A stretch of DNA of 64,000 nucleotides from Halogeometricum sp. S3BR5-2 (GTDB lineage: Archaea; Halobacteriota; Halobacteria; Halobacteriales; Haloferacaceae), in contig NZ_JAMQOQ010000008.1 of the NCBI RefSeq assembly GCF_031624635.1, positions 62,001 to 126,000 on the forward strand, written 5' to 3'. Under the pieces are notes generated by a model, which saw only the letters and a program-made list of their open reading frames with translations, made no database searches and was not told the DNA's origin. A program made the position numbers and the translations under genes. Position 1 is the stretch's first letter, and every line of letters begins with the position of its first letter. Positions 9,747 through 15,909 of the stretch are shown here, in pieces.

Positions 9747-10146
9747 CGACCACGATGTTGTTCAGGATGAACTGGACGATCTCCGTCCCGAGGGGGGCGA
9801 CGATCACGCCCCAGAGCAGGCCCTGATTCCGGACAGATTTCATCTCCTTCTTCCAGTCCGAGCGACGGGTGAACGGGATCGCCACCGTCGCGCCGAGCGC
9901 GAGGACGCCGCCGATGAGCGGCCCACCGAACTGGATGATAGTGAAGATGTTCTGGATGGTATCGGCCATGTTCGAGTCGCAGAATGCGCTCCCTGGATCC
10001 GACTGTGCGGCCGCCGTCCCTACGAACAGGATCAGCGGGAGGAGCGCCAGCAGGATCGGGCCGATGGACCTGTGGATGATCCGAATGACGGACGTCGATT
10101 CCTCAGTACTGGCCGGCGTCTCACCGGAGGGGACCTTAGCACACAT
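9724..10146 (-). CDS. VirB2/TrbC-like small two-TM protein (pilin-like)
   Basis: This 140-residue protein has a signal sequence around residues 22-48 (ending AAA-QSD). After it come a TM segment at about 70-92, a short basic cytoplasmic loop (RRSDWKKE) and a second TM helix at about 108-130. Two Cys, one in FCDSN and one near the C-terminal end, could pair outside the membrane. A processed small protein with two hairpin helices and a basic loop matches VirB2/TrbC pilin precursors by topology. It is the first gene of the conjugation operon. A TATA-like box (CTTTTAGT) is centred 27 nt upstream of the ATG, so translation is probably leaderless. Confidence 0.55.
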   Translation of the reverse strand: MCAKVPSGETPASTEESTSVIRIIHRSIGPILLALLPLILFVGTAAAQSDPGSAFCDSNMADTIQNIFTIIQFGGPLIGGVLALGATVAIPFTRRSDWKKEMKSVRNQGLLWGVIVAPLGTEIVQFILNNIVVGGTSCGF

Positions 10147-10169
10147 CGTTTGTGGGAACGGATAGCACG

Positions 10170-10177
10170 ACTAAAAG
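10170..10177 (-). promoter_or_regulatory. TATA box of the conjugation operon
   Basis: CTTTTAGT on the minus strand is centred 27 nt upstream of the ATG at 10146. This is the spacing expected for a leaderless haloarchaeal transcript beginning at the start codon. It lies about 35 nt from the AAGTTCTC repeat cluster in the same divergent intergenic region. Confidence 0.5.
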
Positions 10178-10212
10178 AGGTCAGAAAATTTGAATGAATT
10201 TGGAGATCTTCA

Positions 10213-10242
10213 AAGTTCTCCAAGTTCTCTAGAGAAGTTCTC
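10213..10242. repeat. Triple AAGTTCTC direct repeat (candidate operator)
   Basis: AAGTTCTC occurs at 10213-10220, 10222-10229 and 10235-10242. The last two copies are 13 nt apart and enclose the perfect 12-bp palindrome TTCTCTAGAGAA (10225-10236). The cluster lies between the TATA boxes of the conjugation operon and the divergent ribbon-helix-helix-like gene, a good place for a shared operator. A related pair with the same 13-nt step is found at 12961-12981. Confidence 0.6.
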
Positions 10243-10252
10243 ATTCTACTGG

Positions 10253-10260
10253 GATATATG
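10253..10260 (+). promoter_or_regulatory. TATA box of the ribbon-helix-helix-like gene
   Basis: GATATATG is centred about 29 nt upstream of the ATG at 10286, consistent with a leaderless transcript. It starts 10 nt after the last AAGTTCTC repeat, so a repressor bound there would interfere with TBP/TFB binding. Confidence 0.5.
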
Positions 10261-10285
10261 CGACCGCATAGCTTGGGTCGAACTA

Positions 10286-10489
10286 ATGTCAGACGCAGAC
10301 ACAGCGACCAGCGCCAGCAACTCCGGCTCGGATGTTAGCGACGATGTGGCCCGAATCAATATGCGAATCCCGCAGGACAAATACGAGTGGTTACAGGAAG
10401 AACTCGACTCATTCACGAGTGATACAGGCCGATTCCAGTATCTCATCCAATTCTATTCCGACCACAAAGAAGACGACGCCGACTGCTGA
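10286..10489 (+). CDS. Small ribbon-helix-helix-like DNA-binding protein
   Basis: The protein has 67 residues. An acidic Ser/Asp-rich arm of about 20 residues precedes VARINMRIPQDKYEWLQEEL, which reads as a beta strand followed by helix A of a CopG/MetJ-type fold. The segment after it can supply helix B. The frame extends further upstream, but the ATG at 10286 fits the TATA box spacing and the expected domain size. Its divergent position opposite the conjugation operon, with direct repeats between them, suggests that it autoregulates and represses the transfer genes. That role is inferred, since the fold is judged only from a short sequence. Confidence 0.55.
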   Translation: MSDADTATSASNSGSDVSDDVARINMRIPQDKYEWLQEELDSFTSDTGRFQYLIQFYSDHKEDDADC

Positions 10490-10509
10490 TCTACGACCCA
10501 CAGGGCGAC

Positions 10510-10794
10510 TTAGACCTGCAGCGGAGCAACGATGAGAAGCGGGCAATCCTCGCCCTCGAAATAGTACTGCTTTACCGTCGTCGCGTCCTCGAACTCGTCC
10601 GCATCCTCGGGAAGGGTGATCGTGCGGGCGCTGCTGTGTTCGTGGATCGAGTAGATGCCGAGTTCGGAGAGGCCCTCGCACTCGGCGGGATCCAGTTCTC
10701 TACTGACCGCCTCCAACCACGCTTCAATTGACACGGAGGACCGCTCGTCCGTATCAGGTTCACGGGGGGTACTGCGGGGACTGGCTTGTGCCAT
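10510..10794 (-). CDS. Hypothetical small acidic protein
   Basis: This 94-residue acidic protein has no signal or TM segment. The N-terminal 20 residues are Ser/Pro/Arg-rich and the rest looks like a compact alpha/beta domain (SIEAWLEAVSREL and a C-terminal QYYFEGEDCPLLIVAP strand). No family was recognised. The ATG at 10794 was chosen over an ATG 15 nt upstream because an AT-rich TATA-like stretch near 10818-10830 gives good spacing. It converges on the ribbon-helix-helix-like gene with a 20-nt gap. Length, codon use and a tail-to-tail position support a real gene; the function is unknown. Confidence 0.5.
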   Translation of the reverse strand: MAQASPRSTPREPDTDERSSVSIEAWLEAVSRELDPAECEGLSELGIYSIHEHSSARTITLPEDADEFEDATTVKQYYFEGEDCPLLIVAPLQV

Positions 10795-10917
10795 GATACA
10801 TTTGCACATACTTGCGTCTTATCTACTAAATACTGACGGCCAGTGAATTTCTTAAAATCTGACTATGTAACTAATGAAGTGTTTGTCTGACGGAGACCGA
10901 ATACACGTTAAGAAACG

Positions 10918-11292
10918 CTATTCTGAGGCGTTGAGACACGCTTGGATATCAGCAGCTGTCGGAAAAATCAAAATCACGAGGGGAACGGCGACAAGCGACC
11001 ACCCGACTGGATCCAGCTGTGGAATCGGATACGATGATAGATAGACTATGATTCCGAGTACGACAATAGGGGTATAGAGGAGAGTCGGTGCGATCGAACC
11101 GAGTCGGATAGCGACTGTCGGAGCAGACGGGGCGTAAACGGCGTCGACGTATGGGCCACGTCGATTGACACCGAACGAGACTGATTCCGCATAGAGCCTG
11201 TGGACGGCGTAGTGTGCGGACTCGTGGAGGATCCACGCTACACCACACGCGAGTAGGTAGACGCCGAATATCAGAACCGTCTCATGGAACAT
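10918..11292 (-). CDS. Small membrane protein with HExxH metallopeptidase motif
   Basis: This 124-residue protein has three or four predicted TM helices. The first contains WILHESAHYAVH, an HExxH zinc-binding signature embedded in a hydrophobic helix, as in M50-type (site-2 protease-like) intramembrane peptidases. A second segment, SIAPTLLYTPIVV, follows the Asn/Gly-rich turn. M50 enzymes also need a distal Asp ligand; candidates are in IPQLDPVG (about residue 93) and TAADIQ, but neither is in a clear LDG motif. It could be a minimal M50-like protease or an inactive relative. No substrate can be inferred from the neighbours. Confidence 0.5.
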   Translation of the reverse strand: MFHETVLIFGVYLLACGVAWILHESAHYAVHRLYAESVSFGVNRRGPYVDAVYAPSAPTVAIRLGSIAPTLLYTPIVVLGIIVYLSSYPIPQLDPVGWSLVAVPLVILIFPTAADIQACLNASE

Positions 11293-11366
11293 TGGAATTC
11301 TCGCCGAACGGTTCGAGATGGGAGCACATCGCAGTTAAGCCTGAAGGGTAGCCGTGGGCAGCGACC

Positions 11367-11407
11367 TTAACCAACAATCTTGTGATCAACGGCAGGCTGT
11401 TGGTTAA
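11367..11407. repeat. Perfect 10-bp inverted repeat between xseB and the HExxH gene
   Basis: TTAACCAACA (11367-11376) and TGTTGGTTAA (11398-11407) are perfect inverted arms around a 21-nt loop, in the 147-nt gap between two minus-strand genes. It could be a transcript-end hairpin for the exonuclease operon or an operator for the downstream membrane gene. No T-run follows on either strand. Confidence 0.45.
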
Positions 11408-11439
11408 CGCGGAGAGACAGTCGATACTGTCCCCGTTCC

Positions 11440-11622
11440 TCATTCGATCTCGATGACCTCGCCCTGGCCTTCGTGGAGTCGCTCGCGGATTTCAGTCAGC
11501 AACTCCTGCCCTTCCTCGTACAGCTCACTCCCTTCATCAAGTGATACCTCATCCGCGTCGAGTTGGTCGATAATCTCTTCGATGCGGTTCATCCGACTCC
11601 TGATGTCCGAGTCTTTCGCCAT
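11440..11622 (-). CDS. xseB: Exonuclease VII small subunit
   Basis: This 60-residue helical protein contains the XseB pattern: I-x-R-M-x-R-I-E-E-I-I at the start of helix 1, then DEVSLDEGSELYEEGQELL, which matches the conserved motif linking the two helices in exonuclease VII small subunits. The length is a little short of bacterial XseB (about 75-80). It begins 3 nt after the XseA stop, so the subunits are co-transcribed. Exonuclease VII degrades single-stranded DNA from both ends, and the small subunit is needed for assembly of the large one. Confidence 0.85.
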   Translation of the reverse strand: MAKDSDIRSRMNRIEEIIDQLDADEVSLDEGSELYEEGQELLTEIRERLHEGQGEVIEIE

Positions 11623-11625
11623 CGC

Positions 11626-12678
11626 TTAGATCACCCCCAGCCAAAGTGCGGTGATGAGCAGCAACAGCACCAGCAGCACGGCGATTGCAACTTTGTAGTA
11701 AACCGGCGACAGACCTTCAGGCGCGGTCGCCTCTTCGACTACCTCGGCCAGTTTCTGTTCGTGTTCGTGCTCCTGTTCAAAGGTCTCGTACGCGCCCTCA
11801 AGCTGTTGCTCAAGCGGGTCAATGTCGCTAGCCAGGAAATCATTCCGAGACTTCGCGATGTACTCGCCGGCCGCTGTCGGTGTGATCGCGGCCATATCTG
11901 CCACCCGATCCGCGATTAGCCGGTCGTCAGTATGGCCGATAGCGGTCACGATCGGCGTGTTCGCAGTGAAGATCGCTTCCGCGACCCGCTCGGTGTTGAA
12001 CGCCTGGAGGTTCGAATCGCTTCCACCGCCCCGCCCGACAATGATGGAATCGACGTCCTCGGAGCGGTCCAGATGGTGAATCCCGTTCGCGATAGACGTC
12101 GGTGCCTCTGACCCTTGGACGGTCGCATCCTTCACCAGGATGTCGACGGTGGGGTCCTGTTCGTGGATCGCGCTCTGGATGTCGTACCGAGCATCCCCTC
12201 GGAGTGAGGTCACAACACCGACCCGCTCCGGGAACGCCGGCGGTTGCTGTTTCTGCTCGTCGTCGAACCAGCCACGCTCTTCGAGTTCGCTTCGCAGTCG
12301 CTCAACGGCAGCCGCCTGGTCACCGTCGCCGACGACGATCACCTCCCACGGCTTGAGATCGATTTTCCCGCCCTCAGTCCAGTAGTCGATATCGCCTTCG
12401 AGGATGACCTCGGTGCCGTCCTCGAGGTCGGCGTCCATCTTCCGATAGCGGTTCGCCCAGATCATACAGGGGAGCTCGGCGTCGCCGTCGGTGAGCGTGA
12501 AGTAGAGCGCCGTACTGTTCTTGTGGAGGTCAGTGACCTCTCCGATACAGCGGACGCCGTTGAGGGCAGGCGTGTCCTGGACGACCGACGCGATCCGGTC
12601 GTTCAGCTGGGACACGCTAAGGACTTCTCTCGCATCGGGTTCGACCGCCTGCCGTTCGGTATCCGGTGCGTCCGCCAT
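11626..12678 (-). CDS. xseA: Exonuclease VII large subunit with C-terminal TM helix
   Basis: The 350-residue protein has an N-terminal OB-fold (residues about 15-115, including VRCIGEVTDLHKNSTALYF and DLKPWEVIVVGDG). The catalytic domain follows, with RVGVVTSLRGDARYDI, VDSIIVGRGGGSDSNLQAFN and IVTAIGHTDDRLIADRVAD, all standard XseA motifs. It is shorter than bacterial XseA (about 400-450), because the usual long helical C-terminal part is reduced to about 60 residues. Unusually, the chain ends in a strongly hydrophobic stretch of about 22 residues (YYKVAIAVLLVLLLLITALW), predicting membrane anchoring of a nuclease usually thought to be cytoplasmic. Confidence 0.88.
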   Translation of the reverse strand: MADAPDTERQAVEPDAREVLSVSQLNDRIASVVQDTPALNGVRCIGEVTDLHKNSTALYFTLTDGDAELPCMIWANRYRKMDADLEDGTEVILEGDIDYWTEGGKIDLKPWEVIVVGDGDQAAAVERLRSELEERGWFDDEQKQQPPAFPERVGVVTSLRGDARYDIQSAIHEQDPTVDILVKDATVQGSEAPTSIANGIHHLDRSEDVDSIIVGRGGGSDSNLQAFNTERVAEAIFTANTPIVTAIGHTDDRLIADRVADMAAITPTAAGEYIAKSRNDFLASDIDPLEQQLEGAYETFEQEHEHEQKLAEVVEEATAPEGLSPVYYKVAIAVLLVLLLLITALWLGVI

Positions 12679-12753
12679 CTCCGTTTCCTAACTTCTGAAC
12701 AGGAACCTCAAAAAGCTACGTTCGAGTGCCGGGTTTGGCTGCGTTACGCAGGC

Positions 12754-12921
12754 CTACAGGTCGCGGGGCTGGACCGTTTTCCGGTCGTTGGCCTCAGCAC
12801 GCTCTGCGGCGTCGTCGAGCAGTTCGGCGACCTCTTCGTTGAGGGAATCGTAGAAATCTGCCGAGACGTTGTGGTCCGAGAGTGCGTCCTTCACGGCTGC
12901 TTTGACGATTAGGTCAGACAT
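12754..12921 (-). CDS. Histone-fold-like 55-residue protein (DUF1931-type)
   Basis: This short reading frame encodes 55 residues beginning MSDLIVKAAVKDAL and ending NDRKTVQPRDL. The pattern V-K-x-A-V-K-D, a long central helix (SADFYDSLNEEVAELLDDAAERA) and a final R-K-T-V-Q-P-R-D-L strongly resembles the helix-loop-helix core of archaeal histones, where RKTV/I and R-D-hydrophobic close the fold. It is shorter than true haloarchaeal histones, which are fused doublets, and matches the small DUF1931-type group. A TATA box at 12946-12955 fits a leaderless start. It may bind DNA or pair with another histone-fold protein. Confidence 0.75.
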   Translation of the reverse strand: MSDLIVKAAVKDALSDHNVSADFYDSLNEEVAELLDDAAERAEANDRKTVQPRDL

Positions 12922-12945
12922 TCCATCGCGGACTTCTCTTGTCCA

Positions 12946-12955
12946 CTATATAAAG
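12946..12955 (-). promoter_or_regulatory. TATA box of the histone-fold gene
   Basis: CTTTATATAG on the minus strand is centred 29 nt upstream of the ATG at 12921. It is a near-ideal haloarchaeal TATA element for a leaderless mRNA, and it supports the reality of this short gene. The AAGTTCTC-type repeats at 12961-12981 lie directly upstream of it. Confidence 0.6.
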
Positions 12956-12960
12956 GTTCG

Positions 12961-12981
12961 AAGTTCTCACGCAGGGTTCTC
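12961..12981. repeat. AAGTTCTC/GGGTTCTC direct repeat, 13-nt step
   Basis: AAGTTCTC (12961-12968) and GGGTTCTC (12974-12981) share GTTCTC at a 13-nt step. This is the same word and step seen at 10222-10242. The pair lies between the histone-fold gene and the divergent PadR gene, beside the TATA box of the former, and is a candidate binding site for one of the neighbouring regulators. Confidence 0.5.
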
Positions 12982-13057
12982 GCCTCGTCGTATCGAATAT
13001 TGGCCTTCGAGCACCAGAGAGAACATATGCCACCCCTCAAAGATAGGGAACGGACGG

Positions 13058-13351
13058 ATGCACGATCTAACCGGGTTCCAGCGGGATATCTTGTACGTGA
13101 TCGCCGGGCTTGAGGAACCACACGGGCTCGCAGTAAAGGCCGAACTCGACGACTACTACGAACAGGAGATCAACCACGGCCGGCTCTATCCGAATCTGGA
13201 CACGCTCGTCGAGAAAGGCCTCGTCGAGAAAGGTGAGAAGGACCGCCGGACGAACGTCTATACGCTCACGCGCCGCGGCCGCCGTGAAATCGAAGCTCGC
13301 CGTGAGTGGGAGCATCAGTACATCGAGATTGGAGAGTCTGCGCCTGCGTAG
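13058..13351 (+). CDS. PadR-family winged-helix regulator
   Basis: The protein has 97 residues from the ATG at 13058. The order FQRDILYVIAGLEEPHGLAVKAEL, then HGRLYPNLDTLVEKGLVEKGE, then RTNVYTLTRRGRREIEAR is the classic PadR winged helix: recognition helix with H-G-x-L-Y-P-x-L-x-x-L, beta wing with Y-x-L-T-x-x-G. Length matches the compact haloarchaeal type without a long C-terminal dimerisation domain. The reading frame continues upstream, but that part is not PadR-like. It is divergent from the histone-fold gene across a region with GTTCTC direct repeats, so autoregulation is plausible. No ligand is evident. Confidence 0.85.
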   Translation: MHDLTGFQRDILYVIAGLEEPHGLAVKAELDDYYEQEINHGRLYPNLDTLVEKGLVEKGEKDRRTNVYTLTRRGRREIEARREWEHQYIEIGESAPA

Positions 13352-13469
13352 GTTCTCTCGTACAGATCAGCTACTCCAATGTCCATGAATTATCTGAAAA
13401 TCCGCGATGGGTGTGATTTCCATCTCGGAGGATGTCGGTAGTAGCTCTCCTCTTCGGTAGCGACGTATG

Positions 13470-13859
13470 TTAGCGATTCGCCGCGAGGCGGCCACGGCGG
13501 CGTTCGAATTCTTCGTCGTCGATCTCACCGCGGGCGTACTGCTCACGGAGAGTCACGAGGGCTCTATCCTCGGCGGGTCCGTCAGCCTGAGATTGGGTAG
13601 CCAGCCAATAGACGAGATAGATGGGTAGACCAATGATGAGGGCCATCCAGAGGATGCCGAACAGCATCATGCCCCATCCCCATAGCCCCCAGCCGGTCAT
13701 GTGGCCGTCGTCCCACATTCCGTAGTGCCAGTCCCACATCACCGCGTCCGGGACGGCTGCGTGCGTCAGGGCCATACCCCCGATAACCGCGACCGTCAGC
13801 GCACCGACGACGATCAGTCCGAGGGAACGAGTACCGCGTGGTTGAATTGAGTTTGTCAT
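13470..13859 (-). CDS. Membrane protein with C-terminal SHOCT domain
   Basis: This 129-residue protein has an N-terminal hydrophobic segment (about 13-35), then a Trp/Gly/Met/His-rich stretch (MWDWHYGMWDDGHMTGWGLWGWGMM). A second TM helix (about 66-88) and a short linker follow. The C-terminal SHOCT motif is TLREQYARGEIDDEEFERRRGRL. SHOCT (short C-terminal domain) is a small helical module found at the ends of many proteins and probably mediates oligomerisation. The Met/His-rich extracytoplasmic stretch could bind metal. It is one of five SHOCT proteins in the window and lies 30 nt downstream of the DoxX gene on the same strand. Confidence 0.75.
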   Translation of the reverse strand: MTNSIQPRGTRSLGLIVVGALTVAVIGGMALTHAAVPDAVMWDWHYGMWDDGHMTGWGLWGWGMMLFGILWMALIIGLPIYLVYWLATQSQADGPAEDRALVTLREQYARGEIDDEEFERRRGRLAANR

Positions 13860-13889
13860 GTATATTTCTCCTGAAATGGTTCGGCGTGG

Positions 13890-14456
13890 TTAGCCGAGGA
13901 TGTACTCGAGGACGGGGTAGCGCTCGACGAGCGCCTCGCCGCCGACCTCGTACTGTTCGATGTACTTGTCGAGCCCGAGGATGCGGCCCGCACCGAACGC
14001 CGCAACCGCGAGGAACACGAGCATGTACGCGAAGTCGCCATTGATGACGCCGTGGGCGATGTCCCAGTTCCCGAAGTAGAACATGACCATCATGAGCGCG
14101 CCGAAGAACGCCGCGAGGCGGACGACAGCGCCGACGAGCAGTCCGAGACCGATGAACAGCTCGCCCCACGGGACAGCTACGTTCGCGAACTCGACGAACC
14201 ACGGGGTCGAACCCATCCACGCGAACATTCCCGCGAGGGGGTTGCCGTTGGTCGCCGCGACGTTCGCCAGGTAGCCACCCGCCGAGAACGGCTCGGCAGC
14301 CACGATCTTCGTGAATCCCGAGTACGCGAACGCGTAGCCCATCATGAGACGTAGCGCGAGCACGAACCACGCGCTCAGGCTGTGGACACGTCCACCGACG
14401 GTCAGTCCGCCGACCTTGCTCTCAAGTTGGTTGACGCCAGAGTTGATCGTAGACAT
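13890..14456 (-). CDS. DoxX-family membrane protein (copy 1)
   Basis: This 188-residue protein has four TM helices and the DoxX/DoxD pattern: LRLMMGYAFAYSGFTKI in TM1, VPWGELFIGLGLLVGAVVRLAAFFGALMMVMFYFGNWD in TM2-3, then DFAYMLVFLAVAAFGAGRILGLDKYIE. Family members include the small subunits of archaeal thiosulfate:quinone oxidoreductase and many uncharacterised quinone-linked membrane proteins. A GGTGA Shine-Dalgarno-like element ends about 8 nt before the ATG. It is nearly the same protein as that at 41765-42319, which marks duplication. The pairing with a SHOCT gene and the metal-rich surroundings hint at a redox-stress role, which is unproven. Confidence 0.8.
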   Translation of the reverse strand: MSTINSGVNQLESKVGGLTVGGRVHSLSAWFVLALRLMMGYAFAYSGFTKIVAAEPFSAGGYLANVAATNGNPLAGMFAWMGSTPWFVEFANVAVPWGELFIGLGLLVGAVVRLAAFFGALMMVMFYFGNWDIAHGVINGDFAYMLVFLAVAAFGAGRILGLDKYIEQYEVGGEALVERYPVLEYILG

Positions 14457-14512
14457 TGTTACTTCACCGAGTGAGTGTACGCAGGGAGAGACGATATACC
14501 GGTAAGCCAGTG

Positions 14513-14525
14513 TTCTGAGTCAGAA
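14513..14525. promoter_or_regulatory. Perfect 13-bp palindrome upstream of a winged-helix gene
   Basis: TTCTGA-G-TCAGAA lies 10 nt upstream of the TATA box (CTATTTTACC, 14536-14545) of the GTG-started winged-helix gene at 14568, in the divergent promoter shared with DoxX. The position suggests an operator. The paralogous gene at 48791 has a different inverted repeat at the equivalent place. Confidence 0.5.
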
Positions 14526-14535
14526 AACCGGGCGG

Positions 14536-14545
14536 CTATTTTACC
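14536..14545 (+). promoter_or_regulatory. TATA box of the winged-helix/DUF7521 cassette (copy 1)
   Basis: CTATTTTACC is centred 28 nt upstream of the GTG at 14568. This supports the GTG as the true start and a leaderless transcript. Confidence 0.5.
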
Positions 14546-14567
14546 CCACTAGGACGAGTATGCGAGT

Positions 14568-14918
14568 GTGACTGAGGAGTTGAGCCCACCAGCCGTCTTT
14601 GCCACACTCGACGACGAGTACGCTCGTGATATTCTCGTGGCGACGAAGACGGACCGACTCTCTGCAAAAGAACTCAGCGAGGAATGCGATATGTCACGCC
14701 CAACCGTCTCCCGTCGCGTCAACACACTCGTCGAGCAAGGACTTCTCGAAGAGTACACGCACGTCGATCCCGCTGGTCGGCACTATCGGGAGTATGAGGC
14801 ACGTCTCGAACGTATCGAAGTCCTCCTCCAAGACGAGGGGTTTGACATCCATATCGATGTCCGGCCGGATCCCGCGGACCGGATTACATCCATCTTCGAA
14901 AACATGCGAGGAGACTGA
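14568..14918 (+). CDS. ArsR-like winged-helix regulator (cassette copy 1)
   Basis: This 116-residue protein starts at GTG. It contains VFATLDDEYARDILVAT, then SAKELSEECDMSRPTVSRRVNTLVEQGLL (helix-turn-helix with recognition helix PTVSRRVNTL) and a wing, THVDPAGRHYREYEARLERI. This is the common haloarchaeal ArsR-type winged helix. It has no Cys or His cluster typical of a metal sensor, so ligand sensing may depend on its partner. The next gene, a DUF7521 membrane protein, starts 3 nt after its stop. A close paralog at 48791 has the same partner downstream, so the pair behaves as a unit. Confidence 0.85.
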   Translation: MTEELSPPAVFATLDDEYARDILVATKTDRLSAKELSEECDMSRPTVSRRVNTLVEQGLLEEYTHVDPAGRHYREYEARLERIEVLLQDEGFDIHIDVRPDPADRITSIFENMRGD

Positions 14919-14921
14919 TTC

Positions 14922-15197
14922 ATGGAACACACATTATTCGTCATCGCCAAGCTGTTCATGACCGCGTTGGCTCTGGTCATCGCGTACCAAGCCTATCGCG
15001 GCTACCAACGCCACGGAACACAGCTGATGCTCTACGTCGCCCTTGGGTTCGCACTAATTGGCCTCGGCGGGCTCCTCGAAGGAGTGCTATTCGAACTGCT
15101 CCAGGTATCAATCTTCCAGGCAGGTCTCGTGGCTGCACTAGTCGCGGCAGCGGGAATGCTTTCAATCTTGTACGCGCTCTATGCGCCGAACCCCTGA
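14922..15197 (+). CDS. DUF7521-type three-TM membrane protein (cassette copy 1)
   Basis: This 91-residue protein is made almost entirely of three hydrophobic helices (about 5-25, 37-60 and 66-86). The conserved core is YQAYRGYQRHG between helices 1 and 2, IGLGGLLEG in helix 2 and AAGMLSILYAL in helix 3. The two homologs at 49144 and 49436 share this core. The buried Glu in LLEG/IIEG/FIEG is shared by all copies and could be functional. It is co-transcribed with the winged-helix gene, which suggests a membrane partner that controls or reports to the regulator. The function is unknown; the family name is from memory of haloarchaeal annotations. Confidence 0.75.
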   Translation: MEHTLFVIAKLFMTALALVIAYQAYRGYQRHGTQLMLYVALGFALIGLGGLLEGVLFELLQVSIFQAGLVAALVAAAGMLSILYALYAPNP

Positions 15198-15355
15198 CGA
15201 CCAATTCATAGGATCAAGTGGGACGTACTGCGTAGTTATCTTCTCAGTCTCTGGGGCAAAACGAAGGTTAATACCCTCCGCCGTGTTTGCATCCGTTCTC
15301 AATACGCAGGAAAGGTCGGCGTACTGTAGATACCTGCTGACAAACTGAAGTACGT

Positions 15356-15850
15356 ATGAAGCGGAATGTGACGCGCCGTGGACTACTCCGGGTCGGCGGG
15401 ACGACCGTCGCACTCGGAGTCGCCGGCTGTCTGGGGTCGCCAAGTGAGGACCAGTGGGCAATCGAGGGGATGCTGTCAGTGACGAACGCCCAACAGTTCA
15501 GCTCGCCAGGCTGCAGCTGTTGCGGACAGTACGCGTCGTACTTGCGGGAGTACCTCGACACGACGCTCCAAGAAACCGAGGCTGAGGACGTGACTACCCT
15601 CAAGCAGCAACACAACATTCCCACGGAACTACAGAGTTGTCACACGCTCGTTCTCGACGAATACGTCGTCGAAGGACACGTCCCTGCCGAGGTTATCGCC
15701 ACGCTACTCGACGAAGAGCCGGCCATCGACGGCATCGCGCTGCCCGGAATGCCGGCCGGGTCGCCGGGAATGGGCGGGTCCAAGTCCGACTCGTTCATCG
15801 TCTACGCACTCGGTGACGGGAAGACGGATGAGGTGTACGCCGAAATATAG
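15356..15850 (+). CDS. DUF411-family Tat lipoprotein (metal-binding candidate)
   Basis: This 164-residue protein has a twin-arginine signal (TRRGLLRVGG) and a lipobox Cys (VAGC, about residue 25). The DUF411 pattern follows: SSPGCSCCGQYASYL, a region ending with ELQSCHTLVLDEYVVEGHVP, and GMPAGSPGMG near the C-terminus. DUF411 proteins recur in copper and other metal resistance loci. The Cys-x-Cys-Cys cluster plus the downstream Cys-His are the likely metal ligands. Lipid anchoring puts it on the cell surface. A single-gene transcript is likely, with 158 nt upstream and 59 nt downstream. Metal specificity cannot be read from the sequence. Confidence 0.85.
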   Translation: MKRNVTRRGLLRVGGTTVALGVAGCLGSPSEDQWAIEGMLSVTNAQQFSSPGCSCCGQYASYLREYLDTTLQETEAEDVTTLKQQHNIPTELQSCHTLVLDEYVVEGHVPAEVIATLLDEEPAIDGIALPGMPAGSPGMGGSKSDSFIVYALGDGKTDEVYAEI

Positions 15851-15909
15851 GAGCCTGATCGAGTGAAACTGGTCAAGATTCTTTGGGACGGCAGACGATG
15901 GTCTGAACG

